In this document: positions 1 to 7,703 of the stretch, piece by piece
Layout: each line of letters starts with the position of its first letter
How positions within the stretch are numbered: position 1 is the first letter of the stretch
Virus record (IMG/VR): IMGVR_UViG_3300025652_000005
Location: 1 to 53,289 of that record
From: a virus
Strand: one strand, 5' to 3'
DNA: 53,289 nt
Notes under the pieces: model-generated
Databases searched by the model: none
What the model was told of the DNA's origin: nothing
Seen by the model: only the letters and a program-made list of their open reading frames with translations
Position numbers and translations under genes: made by a program

Positions 1-127
1 AGACAGCAACAGACAACGTGCTTTGGGCCACGAACGAGAACGCAAACTTCGCGATGTCTTACGTACAGGGTGTTCCTGGCGGCGCAGGCTCCGTGGTCAA
101 TTCAATCGCAGACTACCGCGTCACCAC
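1..127. repeat. 127-bp terminal direct repeat, left copy
   Basis: These 127 bases are identical to 53163-53289. The reading frame of the tail gene that starts at 52625 runs through the right copy and continues without a break from base 128 here, so the two ends describe one closed molecule. A length of exactly 127 is a usual k-mer overlap in de Bruijn assemblies, so this is more likely the assembly overlap of a circular contig than a true phage terminal repeat. It lies inside a coding region, which also argues against a packaging end. Confidence 0.95.
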
Positions 128-1301
128 AGCCACGTACAACACTGCCTTCACATGGGGCTTGGGCGCGATCAGCAAGATTGCTGGCCTCAAGACTGCGGAA
201 GAACGCTTCATCATTGGCACCACTACTGGCTTCAACTATATGTCTAACGACGCTACGCCAGAAACACAGGCTGAGTTCCAATCCAACACGATGTCCCCGC
301 CGTCAGGCATAACTGGGTTTATGATTGGTGCGGCAGCGATTGAAGGTTCAACCGTCAACGAGGGCAACATCTTCATCGCCTACTCCGGCAACAAGGTTGC
401 GTACGCTGCGTACACGGCAGCGGCTCCGTTCCCAACCACAGGCTACAGCACATTCGATTTCCCATCGGGAGTTGTTTACACTGACGTTGTTGATGTCAAG
501 TCAGAGGGTACGAGCTTAGTTATTGTTACTTCTACGGGCTACAAGTACAGCACGTTAGACCTTGGCATCACATGGACTGGCTCCAAGAACTACGCGGCAA
601 TGCCAATCGGCATTACGGTTGAGGCTGTCGCGGGCCAAAACAAATTCGTCAACGACGACCTCTCCACCAACGTGACTGAGCTTACTTTCGTACGCGGTCG
701 TACGTACCGCTTGCATCAGCAGGCGGTAGCGAACAACGGACACCCGCTACAGTTCTCCGAAGTCTCCGGCGGGCCACACTCTAACGGCACCCCTTACTCA
801 ACAGGCATGAAATTCATGTTGGGCGACCCAACTGCGACAGCGCCTTTCACTGTAGAGACGACGGTAAACGCGGATTGGGTGTCTGGTCACGTAACCCACA
901 ATGGCAAGACGCGGATCATCGAGTGGACTGTACCTGCCAGCGCTCCGAATACTCTTTACACCTACTGTCCTAACCACACGAACATGGGTTACGCAGTCTC
1001 AATCGTGGACGAAGATACCGTAGCGCCACACGACACTCAGACTGTTCTAGCCACCACCAGCATCTTCAACGCCTCTAACGGCGATGCTGATCGTCGATAC
1101 GACCTGACCTTCGACGGAAATGCCTTCATGCGCGAGAAGCGTTTCTACGCTCTTCCTTTGCTCGACAAGTACGAGAAGGCTGAGATTGAGGCTGGGGAAA
1201 TCTTGGAGCGTACAGCGATTATGGCGAGCGTTGGTGAGCAGATAATCGTCACCGCGTCCGAGGACAGCATCGTAGTTCGAGTTCACGGCATTGAGGAGTA
1301 A
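1..1301 (+). CDS. Tail protein with cupredoxin-like domain, 3' part (continues from 52625)
   Basis: This is the C-terminal part of a 612-residue protein whose 5' end is at 52625; joined over the 127-bp overlap the gene is 1,839 nt in one frame. The middle contains a motif set typical of a type-1 copper fold: a His in a NNGHPLQFS segment, and later YCPNHTNMG, giving Cys-x2-His-x2-Met. Similar segments are common in fibre or structural proteins of marine phages (family knowledge), where metal binding is mostly untested. The rest is beta-rich and Thr/Ser/Gly-rich without clear motifs. Placed between short fibre-like genes and a glycine-rich fibre tip, it is most likely a tail fibre or other surface virion protein. 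The C-terminal end is charged and ends in VRVHGIEE. The internal ATG or GTG codons near the window start are not the real start. Confidence 0.85.
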   Translation, partial: TATDNVLWATNENANFAMSYVQGVPGGAGSVVNSIADYRVTTATYNTAFTWGLGAISKIAGLKTAEERFIIGTTTGFNYMSNDATPETQAEFQSNTMSPPSGITGFMIGAAAIEGSTVNEGNIFIAYSGNKVAYAAYTAAAPFPTTGYSTFDFPSGVVYTDVVDVKSEGTSLVIVTSTGYKYSTLDLGITWTGSKNYAAMPIGITVEAVAGQNKFVNDDLSTNVTELTFVRGRTYRLHQQAVANNGHPLQFSEVSGGPHSNGTPYSTGMKFMLGDPTATAPFTVETTVNADWVSGHVTHNGKTRIIEWTVPASAPNTLYTYCPNHTNMGYAVSIVDEDTVAPHDTQTVLATTSIFNASNGDADRRYDLTFDGNAFMREKRFYALPLLDKYEKAEIEAGEILERTAIMASVGEQIIVTASEDSIVVRVHGIEE

Positions 1302-1307
1302 GCCCAC

Positions 1308-3401
1308 ATGGCACGCATTCGCAGAAAACTAAAGATCACGGGCGACGAATATAACTTCGGGGGAGGGGCTTCTGTCTCTTCCTCAACAGCATCCGGTGGC
1401 AGCTTTGTTAAGATCGCCAAGGGCAGCATTTCGACTACCAACGCAAGCCATGATGGCTTTCTTGCCAATGGTGCCACTGTCAAAATAACGCAAGATGTAA
1501 ACACTGCTATTCCGGCAAAAGATCAGTACATCTACTTTGACAATGCGTGGGAGACGGAAAACGGCGTTATTAGTTACGAGTTTTTAGACGGCGCTACCGC
1601 TCTCCCAGCGGGCATAACTTCTACGAACGACCTCGATAACACTGGCGGTACAGGTTACATTAGGTTCACGGGAACGCCTACGGCAGTGGGCAAGACCAGC
1701 TTTAAGGTGAAGGCATCTTACCCTTCTGGCACTACTGACGAGCAAGTGGAACTTACATACATCTTGAACGTCTTGACCGCTAACTACACACCAATTTGGA
1801 CGGGTGTACTCTCTAACGAGGTAATCTGGAAAACGACCGAACCGCAAACTATATTTGCAGGGCCGACCACATCTGCGCCGGGGGTGACTTATACTCTTTC
1901 AAACGTCAGCGGCTTCCCAGCGGGCATAACACCGCTTATCAACGCGGCCACGGGCGACGTTTACATCGGGCCAACAGGAGCGTCTATGATCGCCGCTGCT
2001 CCTCACGCATTCACGGTGACAGCAGACCTCGGCGAAGACGGCACAGTCGCCAAAGATGTAACTGGAGATATCTCCTACGGTGGGTTTTTCGGTGCTGCTT
2101 ACTTCGGCCCCGGCAACTCAAAGGCCGACCCTTCTTCGTATGATGTTGTGGTAGGCAATAACCCGACCCACTTGACTGCCGCCCAGTACAGCACACTTTG
2201 GAACACATCCATCAAGTCAGGCGCTCTACGCCGCAGATGGGCCGATGCAGCGAGCACCAGCCCCTACAAAATGGACGGTAACTACGGCCTCACGTACAAT
2301 GAGAACTGGAGTTTCAATCTTAACCAAGGTTCCGTAGGCCACCTTGGCCCGAAATGCAGCTCGCTTGGCAACACGGCCAACAACGGTTGGCACATTAAAT
2401 TTTTCTGGACGGTCCCAAATTTGGTCACTAGCTTCAGCGTTGTAGCCACTGGCGCTGGAGCCACTGGGGCTTACACTTGGGCCAACAAAGGCGGCGGCGG
2501 CGGCGGCACGGCTTGGGTCAACGACGTGACCTGTACACCCGGCGAAATCTTCGAAGTTGCAGTTGGCCTCGGCCAGCGTTCCGTAAGCACGAATACTACA
2601 AATTGGTCTGGAACCACTTGGATGCGGCGTGTCACAGCGGCAGATTACGGCGCGAACGAATGGATTGTAATCGGCTACGGCGGCGGTCGCCAAAGCAGCC
2701 ATGTTGCACCTATTGCAAATGGTAGAACCAACCCTGACGCGGCTAATCTTCTGCTTTCGGCTGATACATACCAACATAACGATAACTGTGACGGTGGTAT
2801 GGCCGCCGCGTCCATGAATTACGGAACGTACGCCGCTAATAGCGGCGGAAACGCGGTTGCTTACCCCGGAGCCGGGGCAGGAGGATATGCTGGCGAAGGA
2901 GCTAACAGCTCCACCGCCAGCCTAAGTGCCCCCAACGGTAGCGGTGCCGGAGGTTCGGGCGGATACCAATCGTCCACCTATGGCAACTCTGCGGGCGGCG
3001 GCGTTGGCCTTGACGGCCAAGGCGGCGGTGGCCCTGACGGCAACGGATCAGGCTGGGGAGGCGAGTTAAACAGCTCCGCCACCAACCGCGAAGTCGATGG
3101 TTCTCCATCTTACGCATACGGCGGCGGCGGCGGCTCTGGCGGCACGCGCGGGTGCTTCGGACAAAACCCAACCGTAAATCAATCAGGCATCCAAAACAGG
3201 TACATCAACGGCGGTATGCACGGCGGCGGTGGCGGCGGTTCGGGCACCTCTACGGGCGGCGGCGCTGGCGGCATGGGCGGCATTCGCATAATTTGGGGCC
3301 TGGGTGGAGCAGACTTCGATCAGGCCCGCGCTTTTCCGTCCACATACACGACGGAAGACCCTCTGATAGCTGATAGCAAAAACCCCGAAGGTTCACTGTA
3401 A
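1308..3401 (+). CDS. Glycine-rich tail fibre tip / adhesin protein
   Basis: 697 residues, starting six bases after the upstream stop with GAGGAG in the end of the previous gene as ribosome-binding site. Residues about 60-260 form two Ig-like or cadherin-like beta segments of the 'putative Ig' kind (LPAGITSTND and FPAGITPLIN are matching elements of the two repeats). From about residue 385 onward the protein is extremely Gly-rich with GGGGGG runs, ending near GGMGGIRIIWG. Such Gly-rich sequence is known in phage fibre tips that fold as packed polyglycine-II helices and bind receptors. A host-recognition role is therefore likely but inferred. It is followed at once by a tail-assembly-chaperone-like gene, which fits a fibre plus chaperone pair. 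Confidence 0.75.
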   Translation: MARIRRKLKITGDEYNFGGGASVSSSTASGGSFVKIAKGSISTTNASHDGFLANGATVKITQDVNTAIPAKDQYIYFDNAWETENGVISYEFLDGATALPAGITSTNDLDNTGGTGYIRFTGTPTAVGKTSFKVKASYPSGTTDEQVELTYILNVLTANYTPIWTGVLSNEVIWKTTEPQTIFAGPTTSAPGVTYTLSNVSGFPAGITPLINAATGDVYIGPTGASMIAAAPHAFTVTADLGEDGTVAKDVTGDISYGGFFGAAYFGPGNSKADPSSYDVVVGNNPTHLTAAQYSTLWNTSIKSGALRRRWADAASTSPYKMDGNYGLTYNENWSFNLNQGSVGHLGPKCSSLGNTANNGWHIKFFWTVPNLVTSFSVVATGAGATGAYTWANKGGGGGGTAWVNDVTCTPGEIFEVAVGLGQRSVSTNTTNWSGTTWMRRVTAADYGANEWIVIGYGGGRQSSHVAPIANGRTNPDAANLLLSADTYQHNDNCDGGMAAASMNYGTYAANSGGNAVAYPGAGAGGYAGEGANSSTASLSAPNGSGAGGSGGYQSSTYGNSAGGGVGLDGQGGGGPDGNGSGWGGELNSSATNREVDGSPSYAYGGGGGSGGTRGCFGQNPTVNQSGIQNRYINGGMHGGGGGGSGTSTGGGAGGMGGIRIIWGLGGADFDQARAFPSTYTTEDPLIADSKNPEGSL

Positions 3402-3412
3402 GGAGATTTTAA

Positions 3413-3676
3413 ATGGCATATGAAGATAGAGAAAAGCTAGTCTCCCACGCACGCGAGACTAGGGATCATAAGCTGGAGTTAAGTGACATTGACATGCTGC
3501 GAAACATCGAGGACGCAGCAAGTTTCGCTGCGTTTGCGACAGCTCGCGCTGCGTGGGTTACTTATCGTCAAGCCCTGCGCGACTACCCCGCGCAATTCCC
3601 TGAGATAATTGAAGACGACTTATCCAACGCTCCTGAAATCCCACTCTCACCATCAGAAACAGTTCAAGAGGACTAA
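3413..3676 (+). CDS. Tail fibre assembly chaperone-like protein
   Basis: 87 residues with a strong AAGGAG site seven bases before ATG. The segment around AAWVTYRQALRDYPAQFP resembles the conserved 'SDW...W..YRQALRDLP' signature of phage tail-assembly chaperones (Phage_tail_APC type), which help fold or attach fibres. The position just after the Gly-rich fibre gene supports this. The N-terminal half is charged and helical. The acidic, Ser/Pro/Glu-rich C-terminal tail is probably disordered. The function is assigned by motif and context only. Confidence 0.6.
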   Translation: MAYEDREKLVSHARETRDHKLELSDIDMLRNIEDAASFAAFATARAAWVTYRQALRDYPAQFPEIIEDDLSNAPEIPLSPSETVQED

Positions 3677-3677
3677 A

Positions 3678-3902
3678 ATGAAGCTCATAACTTATACTGA
3701 CGAGTTCGGCCTGTCGCATGTATTCGATGCTAACCGGGTTATGTTTACAATGTCCCAACCCACCGGAGACGTAGACGAGGACGGCAAATTCAAAAAGATT
3801 TTAACCAAGGTCGCCCTTAACGAAAACATGGGCTTCATCCTCGCAGACGAAGACCCCGACGCGATGATTGCTCGGATCAAAGAGGCAAACGGAATTGGCT
3901 AA
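3678..3902 (+). CDS. Hypothetical small protein
   Basis: 74 residues starting at MKLITYTDEFG. I chose this start, not the longer in-frame one at 3609, because AGAGGA lies just before it and the previous gene stops two bases upstream. No domain recognised. The C-terminal part (ILADEDPDAMIARIKEANGIG) looks like a short helix after a beta-rich body. It is part of the tight fibre/chaperone/basic-protein operon and is probably a virion or assembly accessory protein. Confidence 0.6.
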   Translation: MKLITYTDEFGLSHVFDANRVMFTMSQPTGDVDEDGKFKKILTKVALNENMGFILADEDPDAMIARIKEANGIG

Positions 3903-3924
3903 GAAGCCCGTCTCAAAAAAGGAT

Positions 3925-4167
3925 ATGCCGTGCAACAAGCCGAAACGCACGCCTTCTCACAAGACCAAATCGCACGTCGTAAAGGCGTGCGATAAAGGTC
4001 AGGAGAAAGTGATCCGCTTCGGTCAGCAGGGTGTCAAAGGCGCGGGTAAGAAGCCTACTACCGCTGCCGAAAAGGCACGCAAGAAATCTTTTAAAGCCCG
4101 CCACGCAGACAATATAAAAATAGGAAAGCTCTCCGCTGCGTACTGGGCAGATAAGGTGAAATGGTAA
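3925..4167 (+). CDS. Small basic conserved phage protein (DUF6321-like)
   Basis: 80 residues from MPCNKPKRTPSHK; the frame is open back to 3868 but that start would overlap the previous gene. The sequence is strongly basic, with conserved-looking RFGQQGVKGAGK, KARKKSFKARHADN and a terminal SAAYWADKVKW. I recognise this pattern from small conserved proteins of marine cyanophages and other phages (DUF6321-like, from memory). The role is unknown; its charge suggests DNA or RNA contact, perhaps inside the capsid. Its stop overlaps the next start in TAATG, so the two are probably translationally coupled. Confidence 0.7.
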   Translation: MPCNKPKRTPSHKTKSHVVKACDKGQEKVIRFGQQGVKGAGKKPTTAAEKARKKSFKARHADNIKIGKLSAAYWADKVKW

Positions 4168-4307
4168 TGAGCCTCTATGACCACATAAACGCTCGTAAAA
4201 AGGCTAAGACCTCTCGGTCCAAAGCAAAGTCCACTGTCACCCCGAAGGCTTATTCAGAGATGAAAAAGAACTTTGGGAAGCCCAAACCAAAGAAAAGGAA
4301 AGCCTAA
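4167..4307 (+). CDS. Small Lys/Arg-rich protein, 46 aa
   Basis: Starts in the TAATG overlap with the stop of the previous gene and stops in another TAATG overlap with the next. The protein MSLYDHINARKKAK... is about one-third Lys or Arg and has no hydrophobic core. Its N-terminal part (MSLYDxINARKKA, TSRSK) resembles short conserved proteins I know from marine phages. Two coupled junctions make it a real gene in spite of its size. Function unknown; a nucleic-acid-binding or DNA-condensing virion component is possible. Confidence 0.65.
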   Translation: MSLYDHINARKKAKTSRSKAKSTVTPKAYSEMKKNFGKPKPKKRKA

Positions 4308-4417
4308 TGCCTACAGTTGGAAAAAAGAAGTTTCCGTACAGCAAGGCGGGGAAGATCGCAGCCAAAAAGGCCGCTGTTAAGACGGGTAAGCCTGTCAAGA
4401 AAAAGAAGGGATATTAA
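4307..4417 (+). CDS. Small Lys-rich protein, 36 aa
   Basis: Encodes MPTVGKKKFPYSKAGKIAAK followed by a further basic tail ending KKKKGY. The MPTVxKKKFPY start is familiar from very short conserved phage proteins. Start and upstream stop overlap as TAATG. Fourteen of 36 residues are Lys. No fold can be predicted. As with its neighbours, an internal DNA-associated role is a guess from charge. Confidence 0.6.
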   Translation: MPTVGKKKFPYSKAGKIAAKKAAVKTGKPVKKKKGY

Positions 4418-4419
4418 AG

Positions 4420-4503
4420 ATGGCCAAGAACGCACTCGTAAAAAAATCTTGTCAGCCAGTCACGGCTGGAAAGCCCATCATGAAGGGTGGCAAAAAGAAA
4501 TAA
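4420..4503 (+). CDS. Small Lys-rich peptide, 27 aa
   Basis: MAKNALVKKSCQPVTAGKPI then MKGGKKK. It starts two bases after the preceding stop and reuses the same operon arrangement. It is very short, so the call rests on position in a cassette of four basic genes and on the lack of any other reading for this stretch. One Cys is present. Function unknown. Confidence 0.45.
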   Translation: MAKNALVKKSCQPVTAGKPIMKGGKKK

Positions 4504-4515
4504 GAAAGCCTCAAC

Positions 4516-4803
4516 ATGACTGTCAAAAGCAATATCAAAGACCTCATATCTCTATCCGAAAGCTCAGGCTGGGAAGTTCTCCATAAGACTATGGAGGCTG
4601 AAATTCTCCAGCTTGCTTTGAACATGGCCCGCAGCTCAGAAATGACGCAGCAGCACATGGACTTTCAGAGGGGTGCAATATTCGCAGCAGAGCAAATGCT
4701 CAGTATGCCAACTAAGCTCATCAACAAACTTGAAGGTGAACTTTCACTAGAAGACGCGACGAGCCGCCAAGGCCGCTCAGAAAGGACTAAAGATGGCTAT
4801 TAA
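4516..4803 (+). CDS. Hypothetical helical protein
   Basis: 95 residues, mostly helical (SGWEVLHKTMEAEILQLALN, QGAIFAAEQML-like pattern), with a polar C-terminus. It overlaps the scaffold gene by 11 nt. Short helical proteins just before the scaffold often are head-assembly accessories, but I recognise no family. Confidence 0.6.
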   Translation: MTVKSNIKDLISLSESSGWEVLHKTMEAEILQLALNMARSSEMTQQHMDFQRGAIFAAEQMLSMPTKLINKLEGELSLEDATSRQGRSERTKDGY

Positions 4804-5815
4804 TCCAGGGATGGACGCGGAGCAAATCGCCCGCATTTCAGCAAGCCGGATGGGTGACGCACCACAGGCTGCTGCACCACAGGCACCACCGCCACCAAAA
4901 GATGCACCGCCCACTGATATGGAGAAAGCAGTTGAGGCTGCATCGCCAGATACGGAAGGTGACAAGCAGGCTCAGGACGCTGTGATGTACAACGTCTCGA
5001 TTGGTGGCCAAGACCGCAATCTTTCGCCCCAGCAAATCGGGTCTACATTTGAGCGCTACCGTGATCTCAATCATAAGAACGCCACGAACAAGCCGATGTA
5101 TGACCTATCAGATCGTTTGATGCGCGACACAGGTGCCAGTCCAGAACAAGCAGCGAAACTTATGGACGCGGCCCTAAAGGCACTGAGCAAGAATGTTAAG
5201 ATGGGTAAAAACCGTCCTAAGCAGGACGGCGTTGCAGCTCCAGAGCAGCCGCAGTCAATGCCGCAAGGCGGCAACCAGCTCAACGAAGAGTGGTCAAAGT
5301 ACGAAGAAGAGAATGCCATCAGCCTGCCACCGGGGTATCGTGAGCAGTACGAACGCATGGGCCGCATGGAAGAGAGCATGGGCAAGCAGCTTCAGATGAT
5401 GCAGGGCGTCTTGCAAAGCGCTCAAAATGCTGGCCAAGGCGCGAACCAATCACGCGAAGACGCTCTTAGTAACCGCGACGAAGCTGTAATGCAGTCTATT
5501 CGTAACAACCTTGACCGCGCTCAACAGGAAGCTGGCCTTCCAGATGACGCTGTTGGAGATTTCCAGTCTTACGCGATGGAACGTGGTTACACCGCAGAAG
5601 ACTTTGCTGATGCCTCTCTTACTAAGAAGGTCATCGGTGACTTCAAGAACCAGATGAATACCCCTGAGTTCGAGCGGTTGCGCGAAATGTCCAAGCGCCG
5701 CGAAGCATACCTTACATCCCAATCGGGTGGCCCAACGAGCCAAATGGCTCCCTCTGGGGGGGATGATACCCTCGCACGACTTGCACAATCCGCCAACAAC
5801 AAGCGGATGGGTTAA
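4793..5815 (+). CDS. Probable capsid scaffolding protein
   Basis: 340 residues. An N-terminal Ala/Pro-rich disordered stretch (about 20-45) is followed by charged, glutamine-rich helical regions: KMGKNRPKQDG, a YEEENAISLPPGYREQYERMGRMEESMGK-type coiled segment, and a basic C-terminus ending NNKRMG. Its position directly before the major capsid gene, the highly polar composition and the basic C-terminal end match phage scaffolding proteins, which guide procapsid assembly and leave before maturation. No protease motif is seen. The gene ends three bases before a strong terminator. Confidence 0.7.
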   Translation: MAINPGMDAEQIARISASRMGDAPQAAAPQAPPPPKDAPPTDMEKAVEAASPDTEGDKQAQDAVMYNVSIGGQDRNLSPQQIGSTFERYRDLNHKNATNKPMYDLSDRLMRDTGASPEQAAKLMDAALKALSKNVKMGKNRPKQDGVAAPEQPQSMPQGGNQLNEEWSKYEEENAISLPPGYREQYERMGRMEESMGKQLQMMQGVLQSAQNAGQGANQSREDALSNRDEAVMQSIRNNLDRAQQEAGLPDDAVGDFQSYAMERGYTAEDFADASLTKKVIGDFKNQMNTPEFERLREMSKRREAYLTSQSGGPTSQMAPSGGDDTLARLAQSANNKRMG

Positions 5816-5816
5816 T

Positions 5817-5843
5817 AAAAAGGCGGCCTTCGGGTCGCCTTTT
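5817..5843 (+). terminator. Rho-independent terminator after scaffold gene
   Basis: Stem AGGCGGCC / GGTCGCCT with a TTCG tetraloop, flanked by AAAA and TTTT so the stem can extend with A-U pairs. It separates scaffold from capsid transcription. The remainder of the 203-base gap to 6019 is the capsid leader and holds one (A/G)GGACGAC element. Confidence 0.85.
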
Positions 5844-5850
5844 CCCTTTA

Positions 5851-5860
5851 AGGGACGACT
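5851..5860 (+). promoter_or_regulatory. Recurring AGGGACGACT element, capsid leader
   Basis: AGGGACGACT followed by a run of seven C, just after the terminator and 158 bases before the capsid start. The same core occurs in five other intergenic regions of this genome. It may be a transcription start, processing or regulator site; its role is unknown. Confidence 0.35.
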
Positions 5861-6018
5861 ACCCCCCCAGAAACAATCAATAGTACCTCAACGTCGATAG
5901 CGCTACGGCCCTAAACGTCGGTGTTAAAAAGGTTACTCGGTAAGTTCGCGTGATTGTTCCGCTCACACTTTCTTGGTGCCACTGATGACTGAAACCTTTT
6001 TCCAAAGGAGATTACCAC

Positions 6019-7185
6019 ATGGCTGGTATCCAAGGACTACGGGGCTCAGGTCAGTTTGCTACTGACTATCGCCCGAAAAACTATCGCGAATTATTTACGC
6101 TCCTCGAGCCAAATGGCAACGCGCCACTGAACGCCTTGTTGGCAATGACTTCTTCTGAAGCCACTGACGACCCTGAGTTCAAAAATTTCCGTGACGAGCT
6201 TCCTGCTCGTACATTGACCGTAAACGGTGCTCTATCAAACTCTGCTACAACTATCACTGTAGACGCTGGCAATGACGTGTTGTTTGCAGTTGGTGGAACT
6301 ATCGTTGTCAACGCTACGACAAACGAAGTTATGCGTTGTACTGCTGATGCGACCGCAACAACATTGACTGTTGAGCGTGGCATCGGTGGCGGCGCTGGCG
6401 CTATTGCTGACGGCGCTGAGTTGTTCATCGCGGGTTCTGCTTTCTCTGAAGGTGCATCAACACCGACAGGCGTATCATTCGACGCAAGCGTTGCTTCGAA
6501 CTACACGCAGATTTTCCGTACGGCCTTCACAATCACCAACACTCTACGCGCGACTAACTTGCGTACTGGTGACAAAGAAGACGAGATGACGACAAAAGCT
6601 CTGAAGATGCACATGCAAGACATCGAGCGTGCTATGTTCTTCGGTAAGAAGTACGAAGCAAACGGTTCGTCTTCACAGCCTACTCGTTATACAGGCGGCT
6701 TGATCAACTCGATCACTAACGTCAACGACCGTTCAACATCTTCTAACGTAATGACAGAAGACCAGTTTGACCGCTCCTTGATCGAAGACGTGTTCGCGTT
6801 TGGTGGAAACCAAAAGATCATGTTCTGTGGTGCTAAAGTTGCTGGTCACTTGCAGAAGTTCGGCAAAGACCGTTGGTCTCCAACAGTTGTTGAAGGTGCG
6901 TACGGCGTTGGCCTTACTCGCTACTCAACATTTGCTGGTGATCTTATGGTTCACTTGCACCCACAGTTCCGCCAAGTACCTGGCATGGAAAATGCGGCAG
7001 TCATCATCGACTTCCCGCATCTGAAGTACCGTTACATGGAAGGCCGTGATACGTCCTTGCTTCGCGACCGTCAGGCCAATGGCGCTGACCAAGCGGCACA
7101 CGAGTACCTCACAGAGTGTGGTCTCGAAATGTTGCAAGACAAAACGCACCACTACATCAAAAACTGGACAGCTACGTCTGCATAA
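6019..7185 (+). CDS. Major capsid protein (SU10-like, DUF5309 type)
   Basis: 388 residues with an AAAGGAG site before ATG. The sequence resembles the SU10-type major capsid proteins: conserved-looking parts are the N-terminal TDYRPKNYRELFTLLEP..., the E-loop/helix region around KALKMHMQDIERAMFFGKK, and the C-terminal KYRYMEGRDTSLLRDRQ...GADQAAHEYLTECGLEM. It assembles the HK97-fold head shell. A Thr/Val/Ala-rich insert at about 65-130 (SNSATTITVDAGNDV, IGGGAGAIADGAELFIAG) looks like a beta decoration domain. It is isolated between two strong terminators and has its own leader, consistent with very high expression. No prohead-protease gene is evident. Confidence 0.9.
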   Translation: MAGIQGLRGSGQFATDYRPKNYRELFTLLEPNGNAPLNALLAMTSSEATDDPEFKNFRDELPARTLTVNGALSNSATTITVDAGNDVLFAVGGTIVVNATTNEVMRCTADATATTLTVERGIGGGAGAIADGAELFIAGSAFSEGASTPTGVSFDASVASNYTQIFRTAFTITNTLRATNLRTGDKEDEMTTKALKMHMQDIERAMFFGKKYEANGSSSQPTRYTGGLINSITNVNDRSTSSNVMTEDQFDRSLIEDVFAFGGNQKIMFCGAKVAGHLQKFGKDRWSPTVVEGAYGVGLTRYSTFAGDLMVHLHPQFRQVPGMENAAVIIDFPHLKYRYMEGRDTSLLRDRQANGADQAAHEYLTECGLEMLQDKTHHYIKNWTATSA

Positions 7186-7203
7186 GACAGCCGAAAGTTT
7201 TGG

Positions 7204-7230
7204 AAGGGGCCGCATTCGTGCGGCCCTTTT
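7204..7230 (+). terminator. Rho-independent terminator after capsid gene
   Basis: Stem AGGGGCCGCA / TGCGGCCCTT with TTCG loop and a following T run. It isolates the capsid transcript. Confidence 0.9.
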
Positions 7231-7236
7231 GCGTTG

Positions 7237-7246
7237 AGGGACGACT
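7237..7246 (+). promoter_or_regulatory. Recurring AGGGACGACT element
   Basis: Second copy of the same ten bases as at 5851, again just after a terminator and followed by CCCCC (after GG). It lies 50 bases before the next start. Confidence 0.35.
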
Positions 7247-7295
7247 GGCCCCCAAATAACGGGGATAAAAGTCAGGAAACTCATGGAGAATTTTA

Positions 7296-7703
7296 ATGGC
7301 ACGTAAGAGAGCACACAAAGCCGACGGCAGTTTTAAGGCTGACGATCCGTCAACACCTGAGAACGAGGCTTGGGAACCACAAGACATTCCAGAACCGCTT
7401 CGCGAGTTCTCAGTGGGAGAGCAGGAAGAAGCTCATGAGGAAGTCAAGGAAGACCCCTCTTTGAAAGCCAAACAAAAGCGGGCACCGAAGAATGAAGCGC
7501 CCAGCGATTTTGTTTTCTTCGTATCCGCTAACGAAGAGAACGCCGCCTTTGACATACGCATCGGAGAAACGCGCGTTCGCGGGAATTGGGATAAAAATCG
7601 CGCTTTCGTTCACTGGCGCATCCCGCGTGAATTAGCTAACTTAGCTAAGTTGCATCACCATATCTGGTCGGGCCGCGTAATCAGTTGCGAGGACGATAGC
7701 TAA
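7296..7703 (+). CDS. Hypothetical virion-region protein
   Basis: 135 residues. The first 70 are acidic and probably disordered (EEAHEEVKEDPSL). The rest is a compact beta-type domain with DFVFFVSANEENAAFDIRIG and RAFVHWRIPRELANLAKLHHHIW. No family recognised. Placed between capsid and connector genes, so a head decoration or completion role is possible. ATG has a GGAG site upstream, and the stop overlaps the next start. Confidence 0.65.
   Translation: MARKRAHKADGSFKADDPSTPENEAWEPQDIPEPLREFSVGEQEEAHEEVKEDPSLKAKQKRAPKNEAPSDFVFFVSANEENAAFDIRIGETRVRGNWDKNRAFVHWRIPRELANLAKLHHHIWSGRVISCEDDS

Noticed and set aside
1-127. True direct terminal repeat used for packaging
   Set aside because: The length equals a standard assembler k-mer and it lies inside a coding gene, so the assembly-overlap explanation is simpler.
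2226-2777. 183-residue open frame on the minus strand in the Gly-rich fibre gene
   Set aside because: It is antisense to GGC-rich codons and has an Arg/Ala-rich composition with no motif. The + frame is continuous and has a proper start.
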